This document shows positions 1 to 5,857 of a stretch of 6,480 bases of DNA, in pieces (the stretch's first letter is position 1; each line of letters begins with the position of its first letter). This DNA comes from Acidilobaceae archaeon UBA158. Lineage in GTDB: Archaea > Thermoproteota > Thermoprotei_A > Sulfolobales > Acidilobaceae. Below the pieces are notes generated by a model. That model was not told the origin of the DNA and searched no databases. It was given only the letters and a program-made list of their open reading frames with translations. The DNA lies in the NCBI GenBank assembly GCA_002506595.1, contig DAXV01000031.1, positions 15,707-22,186 of the forward strand, read 5' to 3'. Position numbers and translations under genes: made by a program.

Positions 1-75
1 TCAGTTTTTAATTTAATAAAATAGATCTTAAACTGCTTGGCTAACATGAAAATATGAAATATATCATAATGAATT
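1..75. other. Intergenic left edge, downstream of ABC permease
   Basis: No gene is supported here. On the plus strand all three frames stop within the first 24 bases, so at most the last few codons of an upstream gene could be present. On the minus strand this is the 3' flank of the permease. It is AT-rich with short T-runs that could serve as a weak archaeal terminator, but there is no clear long U-tract or stable hairpin. Confidence 0.4.
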
Positions 76-1365
76 TTATGGAGCGTCCAGCTTATCATAA
101 ATTATTATAGCTAAAGCTATCGGTATAACAATCCACAAAATTCCTATTATTGTTACTAATGCGTAGTTTACGTTAAAACTGAAGAGGCTTAAATTTAATC
201 CAATTACAATTTCATAAAGACCATATGGCGTTGCGTACATTAATTCAGGAATGTTCATAAATATTGCTATTATATTCATGATATTAAACAAATATAATAA
301 TAAATATAAAACTATGCTTATTATCAAGAAATGTTTTCTTTCTAACGTAGCAACCAAAAACAGTAGTGAATAAAATCCAATGGTATCTATAAGAAGCATA
401 CCAAATAATTTCCCAATGGTATATAATGTTACTGAAGTGTTAAGCATATATGAAACAGTTAAAGGTATTAATATAGATGTTATTAAAGAACCTAAAACTA
501 ATGCAAATAATCCTCCAACATATCTAGATGCTATTAATTGTTTTTTAGTTATTGGTCTTGATACAATAAAATCTATAGCATTGTTAGATCTTATACCTGC
601 AAATAACTCATTAGCTAAAAATAATCCAACTAATGGGAAAAATTCAGCAAAAATATATGATGCTGCAACTACAACAGTATTTCTTATGTTTGATACCTGA
701 AATTGAGGAACTTCATAATAATACATTTGCTCATAGTTGATGCTACTGTTTATTGGGATTAGCTTAACTACAATTGATCCCTCACTTAATTTTATTGAAA
801 ACTTCTTTATAGTAAAGCCTGATATATTGCCAATATATGTATAATTTTCAGGACGTATCCCTTTACTAAAATTCTCAAGACTTTCTTGAGCATAGTATAT
901 TTTATAACTTGTATAGTTAGGCATATTTAATATGAAGTTCCCAACATATAATTCTGCAGTTTTAGCTTTTATATTTACATTTACAACTGCTATATCATTT
1001 AATGATGCAGTATAATTAACACCTGATATTTGTAATTTTGTAGGACTAGTAATCCCAAATGAACCTGTTGAATATGATATCAAAAAATAACCGCTAGAAT
1101 TTGTCCTAACCCATATATTATTAATTAAAACTTTTGCATTTTTAACTGGATTACCTTGAGGAGTTAACGCTAGGCCTAAAATTTTTGTTTGATTTTTAGA
1201 TATATTATAAGAAAGAACTACTGAATAACTAGTAAGTTGCGAAGAATATGATCCTACTTCTAAATATGCTATACCAATGCCTGCCAAAATTAACCCTATT
1301 AACAAAATTATTGTTAATGGTTCTGCTATGCTTCTCTTTATATCATAACCCATCGCATAACTCAT
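76..1365 (-). CDS. ABC-2 type transporter permease with large extracellular domain
   Basis: Membrane subunit of an ABC transporter, pairing with the ATPase encoded just upstream. Of 429 residues, the N-terminus holds one helix (about 16-35). An exported domain (about 37-228) follows, then five hydrophobic segments (about 229-252, 282-306, 318-340, 345-369, 400-422). After helix 2 the motif S269-R-P-I-T-K-K-Q-L is the typical ABC-2 cytoplasmic coupling signature (sRPvsR..ll), which supports the family. Within the ectodomain, residues about 60-133 resemble a carboxypeptidase-regulatory/transthyretin-like beta domain, with a G-x-P-V-x-N-A-x-V core and TNSSGYF turn. Nine N-x-S/T sequons lie between residues 54 and 206. 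The start ATG is favoured over Met5 by a strong GGTGAT Shine-Dalgarno 4 bases upstream. The cargo is unknown; family and topology are well supported. Confidence 0.9.
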   Translation of the reverse strand: MSYAMGYDIKRSIAEPLTIILLIGLILAGIGIAYLEVGSYSSQLTSYSVVLSYNISKNQTKILGLALTPQGNPVKNAKVLINNIWVRTNSSGYFLISYSTGSFGITSPTKLQISGVNYTASLNDIAVVNVNIKAKTAELYVGNFILNMPNYTSYKIYYAQESLENFSKGIRPENYTYIGNISGFTIKKFSIKLSEGSIVVKLIPINSSINYEQMYYYEVPQFQVSNIRNTVVVAASYIFAEFFPLVGLFLANELFAGIRSNNAIDFIVSRPITKKQLIASRYVGGLFALVLGSLITSILIPLTVSYMLNTSVTLYTIGKLFGMLLIDTIGFYSLLFLVATLERKHFLIISIVLYLLLYLFNIMNIIAIFMNIPELMYATPYGLYEIVIGLNLSLFSFNVNYALVTIIGILWIVIPIALAIIIYDKLDAP

Positions 1366-1369
1366 CTAT

Positions 1370-1378
1370 ATCACCTTT
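1370..1378 (-). promoter_or_regulatory. Shine-Dalgarno of permease overlapping ATPase stop
   Basis: On the minus strand AAAGGTGAT lies 4 bases before the permease ATG. The ATPase stop TGA is inside this motif (last codons AGG TGA). This predicts translational coupling of the two subunits and fixes the permease start. Confidence 0.8.
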
Positions 1379-2267
1379 CTCCGATTAAATTTAGAAAATA
1401 TTCTTCTAACCCTCCTATTTGCTCTATTTTACTTACTTTATATGAAGATTTAACTAATAATTCATTTATTTCTTCAGCGTTGACATCGCCCATTATTTCA
1501 AATATATCATTGTTTATTTTATTAACTTGTCCAAATTTATTTAATATTTTTAAAATATTTTCATCTGGATTTAATATAGTAACTTTTATTGATTTTTTAG
1601 CCTCCTTTAATATTTCATCCATTCTTTTAATTCCTAAAATCTTTCCTCTATGAATGAAAACTACCCTATCTGCAATATTTTGAACTTCATTTAAAATATG
1701 GGATGAGAATAAAATTGCTTTATTTTCCTTTTTAGCCTTATTTACAAAATCTCTGAAAAACACTATACCTTGAGGGTCTAAACCATTTAATATCTCATCA
1801 AATAGATAATTATTTGGATCCTTTATCATTGAAACAGCTAAGGCAAATCTTTTTTTCATCCCTTGAGAATATTCTTTTAATTTTTTATCTTTTGCATCTA
1901 ATATACCAGTTTCTTCAAATAATTTAAGAGCAAGCTTTTCTGCTTCCTCACCTTTTATTTTATAATAACCTGCCAAATATTTGAAATAATCAATGGCTTT
2001 AAAACCTTCTTCAAAAATTGGTGTTTCAGGAACCCAACCAATTTTTAAAGAAGCTTCTACCTTATTTTTTTGAATTTCATATCCATCAATGTAAACGCTA
2101 CCCGAAGATGGCTTTAATACTCCAGCTGATATCTTTATTGTTGTAGTTTTACCTGCACCATTCATTCCAACAAATCCAACAATTTCACCGTTATTTACGT
2201 GAAAAGTTACATTGTCTAAAGCTTTAAAATTCTTGTATTTTTTAGTTAAATTTTTTATTTCTATCAC
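1371..2267 (-). CDS. ABC transporter ATP-binding protein (ABC-2 exporter type)
   Basis: Cytoplasmic ATPase that would drive the adjacent permease. In 298 residues it shows Walker A G34-MNGAGKTT, an ABC signature at 133-137 (YSQGM in place of LSGGQ), Walker B aspartate D157 with catalytic glutamate E158, a D-loop G162-L-D-P, and the switch histidine H190 in SSH. The Q-loop position is Glu81 (W-V-P-E), a substitution common in this subfamily. The usual DEPTNGLDP is DEILNGLDP here, which is slightly divergent but has all catalytic residues. The C-terminal ~80 residues form the accessory domain typical of ABC-2 ATPases, ending with the familiar G-L-E-E-Y-F-L motif. The start is GTG, supported by AGGTG 7 bases upstream and by the usual N-terminus (I-E-I-K-N-L-T-K). 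It precedes the permease by 5 bases in one operon. The substrate cannot be deduced. Confidence 0.95.
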   Translation of the reverse strand: MIEIKNLTKKYKNFKALDNVTFHVNNGEIVGFVGMNGAGKTTTIKISAGVLKPSSGSVYIDGYEIQKNKVEASLKIGWVPETPIFEEGFKAIDYFKYLAGYYKIKGEEAEKLALKLFEETGILDAKDKKLKEYSQGMKKRFALAVSMIKDPNNYLFDEILNGLDPQGIVFFRDFVNKAKKENKAILFSSHILNEVQNIADRVVFIHRGKILGIKRMDEILKEAKKSIKVTILNPDENILKILNKFGQVNKINNDIFEIMGDVNAEEINELLVKSSYKVSKIEQIGGLEEYFLNLIGER

Positions 2268-2274
2268 GTAATTA

Positions 2275-2279
2275 CACCT
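2275..2279 (-). promoter_or_regulatory. Shine-Dalgarno of ABC ATPase (GTG start)
   Basis: Minus-strand AGGTG sits 7 bases before the GTG start at 2265-2267. It decides the start codon, since no ATG is available nearby, and implies that this mRNA has a leader rather than being leaderless. Confidence 0.65.
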
Positions 2280-2316
2280 ATTTGTTATTTTTTTCTCTTA
2301 TATTTATATTTAATGC

Positions 2317-2324
2317 TATATAAA
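2317..2324 (-). promoter_or_regulatory. Candidate TATA box for the ABC operon
   Basis: Minus-strand TTTATATA fits an archaeal TATA box. About 27 bases downstream lies a purine (around 2294-2296) suitable for transcription start, giving a leader of about 27 bases that contains the AGGTG ribosome site. A second TATA-like stretch about 15 bases further upstream (around 2334-2342, minus) is an alternative. The region is so AT-rich that chance matches are expected. Confidence 0.35.
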
Positions 2325-2332
2325 TTAGTAAA

Positions 2333-2359
2333 GTTTATAAAAATATTAAATCTATAAAC
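2333..2359. repeat. Inverted repeat in the divergent promoter region
   Basis: GTTTATA at 2333-2339 and its exact reverse complement TATAAAC at 2353-2359 are separated by 13 bases, 20 bases centre to centre, which is about two helical turns. It lies between the two divergent operons, so it could be a dimeric regulator site. Alternatively each arm may simply be part of a TATA box. No regulator gene is in the window. Confidence 0.3.
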
Positions 2360-2385
2360 CTTATATCAAGATAAAAAATATATTA

Positions 2386-2395
2386 TTTTATATTT
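2386..2395 (+). promoter_or_regulatory. Candidate TATA box for the MFS-S58-M20 operon
   Basis: TTTTATATTT, whose TTTATA core is centred about 27 bases before the A of the MFS start codon at 2417. That is the spacing expected for a leaderless archaeal transcript. A purine-rich AAAAAATA stretch just upstream could act as BRE. A weak AAGG at 2406-2409 would be the only ribosome site if there is a leader. Confidence 0.45.
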
Positions 2396-2416
2396 ATTTA
2401 AAAACAAGGCATTAAA

Positions 2417-3706
2417 ATGGTTTACGGTTTAAACAGGAATCAGTGGATTCAAATAATTTCAGCATGGCTCGGATGGCTTTTAGATGGCTATACTACTATT
2501 GCATATGCCTTAGTTGCCCTAACAATATCAGAAATTTTCTTTCCACCATCATTAAAAATTGGTGGAATTATTTTAACATTTGCTGGCCTTGGTGTAGGCG
2601 CTTTAGCGAGATCAATTGGTTCTTTAATTTTAGGGAATTTTTTAGGAGATAAAATAGGAAGAAGAAATATGCTAATTGTTACAATTTTAGGGTTTTCTTT
2701 TTTGTCAGCATCAAAAAGCATTCTTCCTGGATATAATAAAATAAATATCTTAGCTCCAATCTTATTGTACATTATTTTATTTTTTGAAGGAATGTTCGCC
2801 GGAGCAGAATATGGAGGAGGATCAGCATTAGCTATGGAAAGCACACCTCCTGAAAGAAGGGGATTTGTTGGAAGTTTTGTCCAAAGTGGTTTCGGAACAG
2901 GATATTTTATAGTATCTTTGGTTTTAGCTGCTATAGCATCATTAACTGGAGAAAAATTTGATATAATAGGTTGGAGAATACTATTTGCAACAGCATTAAT
3001 TCCGGGTATTATAGCTTTTGTATTAAGAACATTTGCAAAAGAAACTAAAATATTTGAGGAAATGAAAGAAAAGAATGAAATTGAAAAAGTACCGTTAAAA
3101 TCTTTATTTAAATACGCACCTAAAGAAATAATTACAGGTTTGCTAATTACAACTGGATTATTAGCAATTAATACTGCTACATTTTCTTTCTGGCCTTCAG
3201 TTATGCAAACTTTAAAATATAAAGAAACTTTAATTGGAATATCAGTTGCTATAATTAATTTAATTTCATTATTTGGTGTTTGGTTTGGAGGTTTTTTAGC
3301 TGATATAATTGGTGGAAGGAAAAAGCCAATGTTAATTTATGCAATTTTATTTGCAATTACATCTTATTTTCTTGTATATTTTGGATATTCTGAAAACCTA
3401 AAAACACTTTTAATTATGTTTTCTATTCAAGCATTTATAGAGGCCATGATATTTTCAACGATACCTTCATTCCTTTCTGAAATATTTAGCAAGAAATACA
3501 GAACAACTGGTGTTGGTTTTACATATAATGGTGGAGCTATAATTGGTGGTTTTGCAATAAGTATGATATATTCATTATCATTTATTGGTTTACTTAAAGC
3601 ATGGATATTAATATTATATATCTTTACATTAATTATGATATTGGGCATAATATTATCCAAAGAGACTTGGGTAAAAAGCGAGAAAATTGATTTTATAAAC
3701 AGGTGA
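2417..3706 (+). CDS. MFS transporter, metabolite:H+ symporter (MHS)-like
   Basis: Inner-membrane secondary transporter of 429 residues, the normal size for a 12-helix major facilitator protein. Helix 1 contains W-L-L-D23-G-Y, the position of the acidic residue typical of the MHS/sugar-lactate symporter branches. The MFS loop 2-3 signature is G73-N-F-L-G-D-K-I-G-R-R, and a related copy appears at loop 8-9 (G291-G-F-L-A-D-I-I-G-G-R), as expected for the two six-helix halves. The run E131-YGGGSALAMESTPPERRG followed by GSFVQSGFGTG closely follows MHS members that carry organic acids, osmolytes or shikimate. The charged central loop is about 205-235. ATG is preceded by a well-placed TATA box and only a weak AAGG. 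The gene leads a tight operon with two amide hydrolases, suggesting import of their substrate or export of a product. Substrate and direction are not determined by sequence. Confidence 0.9.
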   Translation: MVYGLNRNQWIQIISAWLGWLLDGYTTIAYALVALTISEIFFPPSLKIGGIILTFAGLGVGALARSIGSLILGNFLGDKIGRRNMLIVTILGFSFLSASKSILPGYNKINILAPILLYIILFFEGMFAGAEYGGGSALAMESTPPERRGFVGSFVQSGFGTGYFIVSLVLAAIASLTGEKFDIIGWRILFATALIPGIIAFVLRTFAKETKIFEEMKEKNEIEKVPLKSLFKYAPKEIITGLLITTGLLAINTATFSFWPSVMQTLKYKETLIGISVAIINLISLFGVWFGGFLADIIGGRKKPMLIYAILFAITSYFLVYFGYSENLKTLLIMFSIQAFIEAMIFSTIPSFLSEIFSKKYRTTGVGFTYNGGAIIGGFAISMIYSLSFIGLLKAWILILYIFTLIMILGIILSKETWVKSEKIDFINR

Positions 3707-3707
3707 T
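3701..3707 (+). promoter_or_regulatory. Shine-Dalgarno of S58 hydrolase overlapping MFS stop
   Basis: AGGTGAT lies 3 bases before the ATG at 3711. The MFS terminator codon TGA (3704-3706) is inside the motif, so translation of the hydrolase is probably coupled to that of the transporter. It fixes the start of the second gene. Confidence 0.8.
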
Positions 3708-3710
3708 AGA

Positions 3711-4592
3711 ATGAAGATAATAGATGGATTTAAAATATGTGGATATGACAATGATAATGCTAAATCAGGTATAACAGTTGTGTTTCCAAAGAAAGGAAAT
3801 GTAACGAGTGTTTATGTTGCTGGCGGTTCTCCTGGGACAAGAGATACTGAAGTCATTGATTTGGAAAGGAGAAACAATCATGAGGTTAATGCAATAGCTA
3901 TTACAGGGAGAAGCATGTATGGATTGAGGGCAGTTGAGGGAATTATTGAATCTCTAAGAAAAGATAATATAGGATTTAAAATTAATAACATAATCATACC
4001 AATAGTTCCTACAGCAGTAATATTTGATTTCTATTATAATAATGTGTTACCAGATGAAAATTGGGGTATTGAATGCTACAAAAATATTGGAGAAGATATT
4101 AAGATAGGAAGTTATTGGGCTGGAAAAGGGGCAACTGTTGGGAAACTTATGGGATTAGAATATATGATGAAAAGCGGTCAGGGATTTTATAAAGAAAAAT
4201 TTGAAGAAATAGAAATAGGTGTTTTAACAGTTGTAAACTCAATAGGTGAAGTAATAAATGAAAATGGAGAAATAATAGCTGGAGTTAATATTAATGGAAA
4301 AATCATTTCTTCTGAAGAAATTTTGAAGAAAAAATTAATTAAAAATTCCTTAACAAATACGACTGTATCTATTGTAATGACTAATATAAAGGCATCTCAA
4401 GAAGAAATGAAGCTAATTGCAAAGTCAGCATATATAGGCATCTCAAGAAGAATAAGACCAATTGGACTATCTTTAGATGGAGATGTTGTTTTTTCAGTAA
4501 CAACTAATGAATTTGAAGAAGACATCGATATTATAAGAGGCCTAGTTGAAGATATAGCATCTAAAAGTGTCTTATCTATATGGGGGAAATAA
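3711..4592 (+). CDS. P1/DmpA family (S58) N-terminal-nucleophile peptidase/amidase
   Basis: Self-cleaving hydrolase related to L-aminopeptidase/D-esterase DmpA, beta-peptidyl aminopeptidases and the nylon-oligomer hydrolase NylC. Family landmarks are in order: A37-G-G-S-P-G-T-R-D-T near the N-terminus, I65-T-G-R-S-M-Y-G-L, the I96-P-I-V-P-T-A-V-I-F-D strand, G138-K-G-A-T-V-G-K-L-M-G, then N216-T-T-V-S-I-V-M-T-N and D256-G-D-V-V-F-S-V-T-T. By analogy the chain is cut between Asn216 and Thr217, leaving Thr217 as the new N-terminal nucleophile of a ~77-residue small subunit. There is no signal peptide, so it is probably cytoplasmic. At 293 residues it is compact compared with many bacterial members (about 320-380) but keeps all the motifs. 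It is coupled to the MFS gene upstream and abuts the M20 gene downstream. Aminopeptidase versus endo-amidase activity and the natural substrate are not predictable. Confidence 0.92.
   Translation: MKIIDGFKICGYDNDNAKSGITVVFPKKGNVTSVYVAGGSPGTRDTEVIDLERRNNHEVNAIAITGRSMYGLRAVEGIIESLRKDNIGFKINNIIIPIVPTAVIFDFYYNNVLPDENWGIECYKNIGEDIKIGSYWAGKGATVGKLMGLEYMMKSGQGFYKEKFEEIEIGVLTVVNSIGEVINENGEIIAGVNINGKIISSEEILKKKLIKNSLTNTTVSIVMTNIKASQEEMKLIAKSAYIGISRRIRPIGLSLDGDVVFSVTTNEFEEDIDIIRGLVEDIASKSVLSIWGK
4582..4586 (+). promoter_or_regulatory. Shine-Dalgarno of M20 hydrolase within S58 end
   Basis: GGGGG, formed by the final Trp-Gly codons of the S58 gene, sits 6 bases before the ATG at 4593. The S58 stop TAA (4590-4592) directly touches that ATG, so the two genes should be co-translated. 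Confidence 0.6.
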
Positions 4593-5828
4593 ATGGATAT
4601 AAATGAAGCAATAGATGAAATAAAAAATGATATGATAAATTTTTTAATAAAAATTATAAATATACCAACTGAAAATCCTCCAGGATTAAATTATGAGAAA
4701 TTTGTTGATTATATTTATGATTTTTTAAAATCATTAGATTATAACGTAAAAATTATTGAACCCAAAGACTTAAAAGAATTGGTTAAATTCGGTAATGGTA
4801 AAAGGCAGAATATAATAGCAAGTTATGGAAATAAAGGAATTAAAATTGGTTTTAATGCCCATTACGATGTTGTACCTGCAGGAAAAGGTTGGTCCCACGA
4901 CCCATATAATGCAGTTATAGAAGAAGGAAAAATTTATGGAAGAGGATCGTCAGATATGAAATCAGGAATTGCATCTCAAATTTTTGCTGTCGAAGCATTA
5001 AAACTTATTGATAATGTAAAAGATAAAATTACAATTAACCAATTTATTGTACCAGACGAAGAAACTGTTGGTAACAAAAATGCCGGAACATATTATTTAG
5101 TTGAAAATGGGTACATCACCAAAGATAATTTAGATTATTTGATTTTTACTGAACCATTAAATCCAACAAATATTGGTATTGGCCATAGAGGAGCATTATG
5201 GGGAACATTTAATTTATATGGTAAGAAATCTCATGGAGGTTTTCCTCAAAAAGGAATTGATGTTATAAGATGCGCATCAAAAATTATAAATCATATCTAT
5301 GAAATTGCCGATAAAAGATCTGAAATAATTTCAAAATATCCAATAATTCCTGAAGAAGCTAAAAGGCCTTCTTATTTAATTGGTACAATTAATGGTGGGG
5401 AATGGATGAACACTGTAGCTGATTTTCTTACATTTTCTTATGTTAGGAGATTAATACCTGAAGAAAGTTTAGAATTTGCTAAAAAAGAAATAAATGAAAT
5501 AATGAAATATGCTGAAAATAATTGCAATGGTTTAAAAATTGAGTTTTTACCTTATTATGAAGTAGATAGCATAATATTTCCAATAGATAAAGGGGTTAAA
5601 ACAATATCAGATAAAATCAAAGAGGTCTATAATATAGATCCATCAATAGTTCTATCACCTGGAACATTTGATATAAGGTTTGTATATAATAAAGGAATCA
5701 ACGCATTTAATTATGGACCTGGCTTATTAGAATTAGCGCACGCTACAGATGAATATGTTTATTTAGAGGATCTAATAAAATCAACAAAAGTACTAGCATT
5801 GTTTTTAAAAGAATTTTTGAAAAAATAA
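4593..5828 (+). CDS. M20 family zinc hydrolase (ArgE/DapE/carboxypeptidase-like)
   Basis: Cytoplasmic binuclear-zinc amidohydrolase that cleaves a peptide or N-acyl amide bond. Its 411 residues match the family. Metal and catalytic residues are visible in order: H90 and D92 in A-H-Y-D-V-V-P-A-G, bridging D121 in G-R-G-S-S-D-M-K-S-G, the general base/ligand pair E156-E157 in P-D-E-E-T-V-G, E187 in T-E-P, and the final ligand H383 in L-A-H-A-T-D-E. The dimerisation domain spans about 190-300, with G-H198-R-G and S-H214-G-G, the histidine motifs typical of dimeric M20 enzymes. It is usually annotated as acetylornithine deacetylase/succinyl-diaminopimelate desuccinylase, but the context (transporter and S58 amidase, no arginine or lysine biosynthesis genes) favours peptide or acyl-amino-acid catabolism. 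It is the last gene of the operon, starting immediately after the S58 stop. Exact substrate unknown. Confidence 0.93.
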   Translation: MDINEAIDEIKNDMINFLIKIINIPTENPPGLNYEKFVDYIYDFLKSLDYNVKIIEPKDLKELVKFGNGKRQNIIASYGNKGIKIGFNAHYDVVPAGKGWSHDPYNAVIEEGKIYGRGSSDMKSGIASQIFAVEALKLIDNVKDKITINQFIVPDEETVGNKNAGTYYLVENGYITKDNLDYLIFTEPLNPTNIGIGHRGALWGTFNLYGKKSHGGFPQKGIDVIRCASKIINHIYEIADKRSEIISKYPIIPEEAKRPSYLIGTINGGEWMNTVADFLTFSYVRRLIPEESLEFAKKEINEIMKYAENNCNGLKIEFLPYYEVDSIIFPIDKGVKTISDKIKEVYNIDPSIVLSPGTFDIRFVYNKGINAFNYGPGLLELAHATDEYVYLEDLIKSTKVLALFLKEFLKK

Positions 5829-5830
5829 AG
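5819..5830 (-). terminator. Candidate T-rich terminator for the PH-like gene
   Basis: Just downstream of the minus-strand stop, the minus strand reads CTTTATTTTTTC, with further T-rich sequence beyond. U-tracts of this kind are the usual archaeal terminators. The run is also the lysine-rich end of the M20 gene read backwards, so it may be incidental. Confidence 0.35.
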
Positions 5831-5835
5831 ATTTA

Positions 5836-5857
5836 TCATTTAACTTATGTTAAATGA
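5836..5857. repeat. Perfect 9-bp hairpin at the convergent gene junction
   Basis: TCATTTAAC (5836-5844) and its exact complement GTTAAATGA (5849-5857) enclose a TTAT loop. A further five pairs (5831-5835 with 5861-5865) can form past a three-base bulge. The structure spans the stop codon of the minus-strand gene and begins 7 bases after the M20 stop, so both mRNAs would end with it. A 3'-end stabilising or bidirectional termination element is plausible, though there is no U-tract on the plus-strand side. Confidence 0.5.

Noticed and set aside
1..75. Possible C/D box RNA on the minus strand, with a CTGA at the window edge and an ATGATAT upstream
   Set aside because: ATGATAT does not match the RTGATGA C box, and no internal C'/D' boxes or terminal stem are visible.
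380..700. 106-codon open frame on the plus strand inside the permease gene
   Set aside because: It is antisense to helix-coding sequence of a well-supported gene, has no ribosome site and no recognisable domain; its composition reflects the complementary strand.
1483..2130. Degenerate or non-functional ABC ATPase because of the DEILNGLDP motif and Glu in the Q-loop
   Set aside because: Walker A lysine, Walker B Asp157, catalytic Glu158, the signature glycine and His190 are all present, and Glu at the Q position is common in this subfamily.
2443..2652. 69-codon plus-strand frame overlapping the start of the MFS gene
   Set aside because: Out of frame with the conserved MFS sequence and without its own ribosome site; rich in Trp, Cys and Phe, as frame-shifted reads often are.
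2488..2844. 118-codon minus-strand open frame inside the MFS gene
   Set aside because: Antisense to conserved MFS motifs; proline- and lysine-rich composition typical of a shadow frame in AT-rich DNA.
3427..3660. 77-codon minus-strand open frame at the MFS 3' end
   Set aside because: Shadow of hydrophobic helix codons, with no start signals or family likeness.
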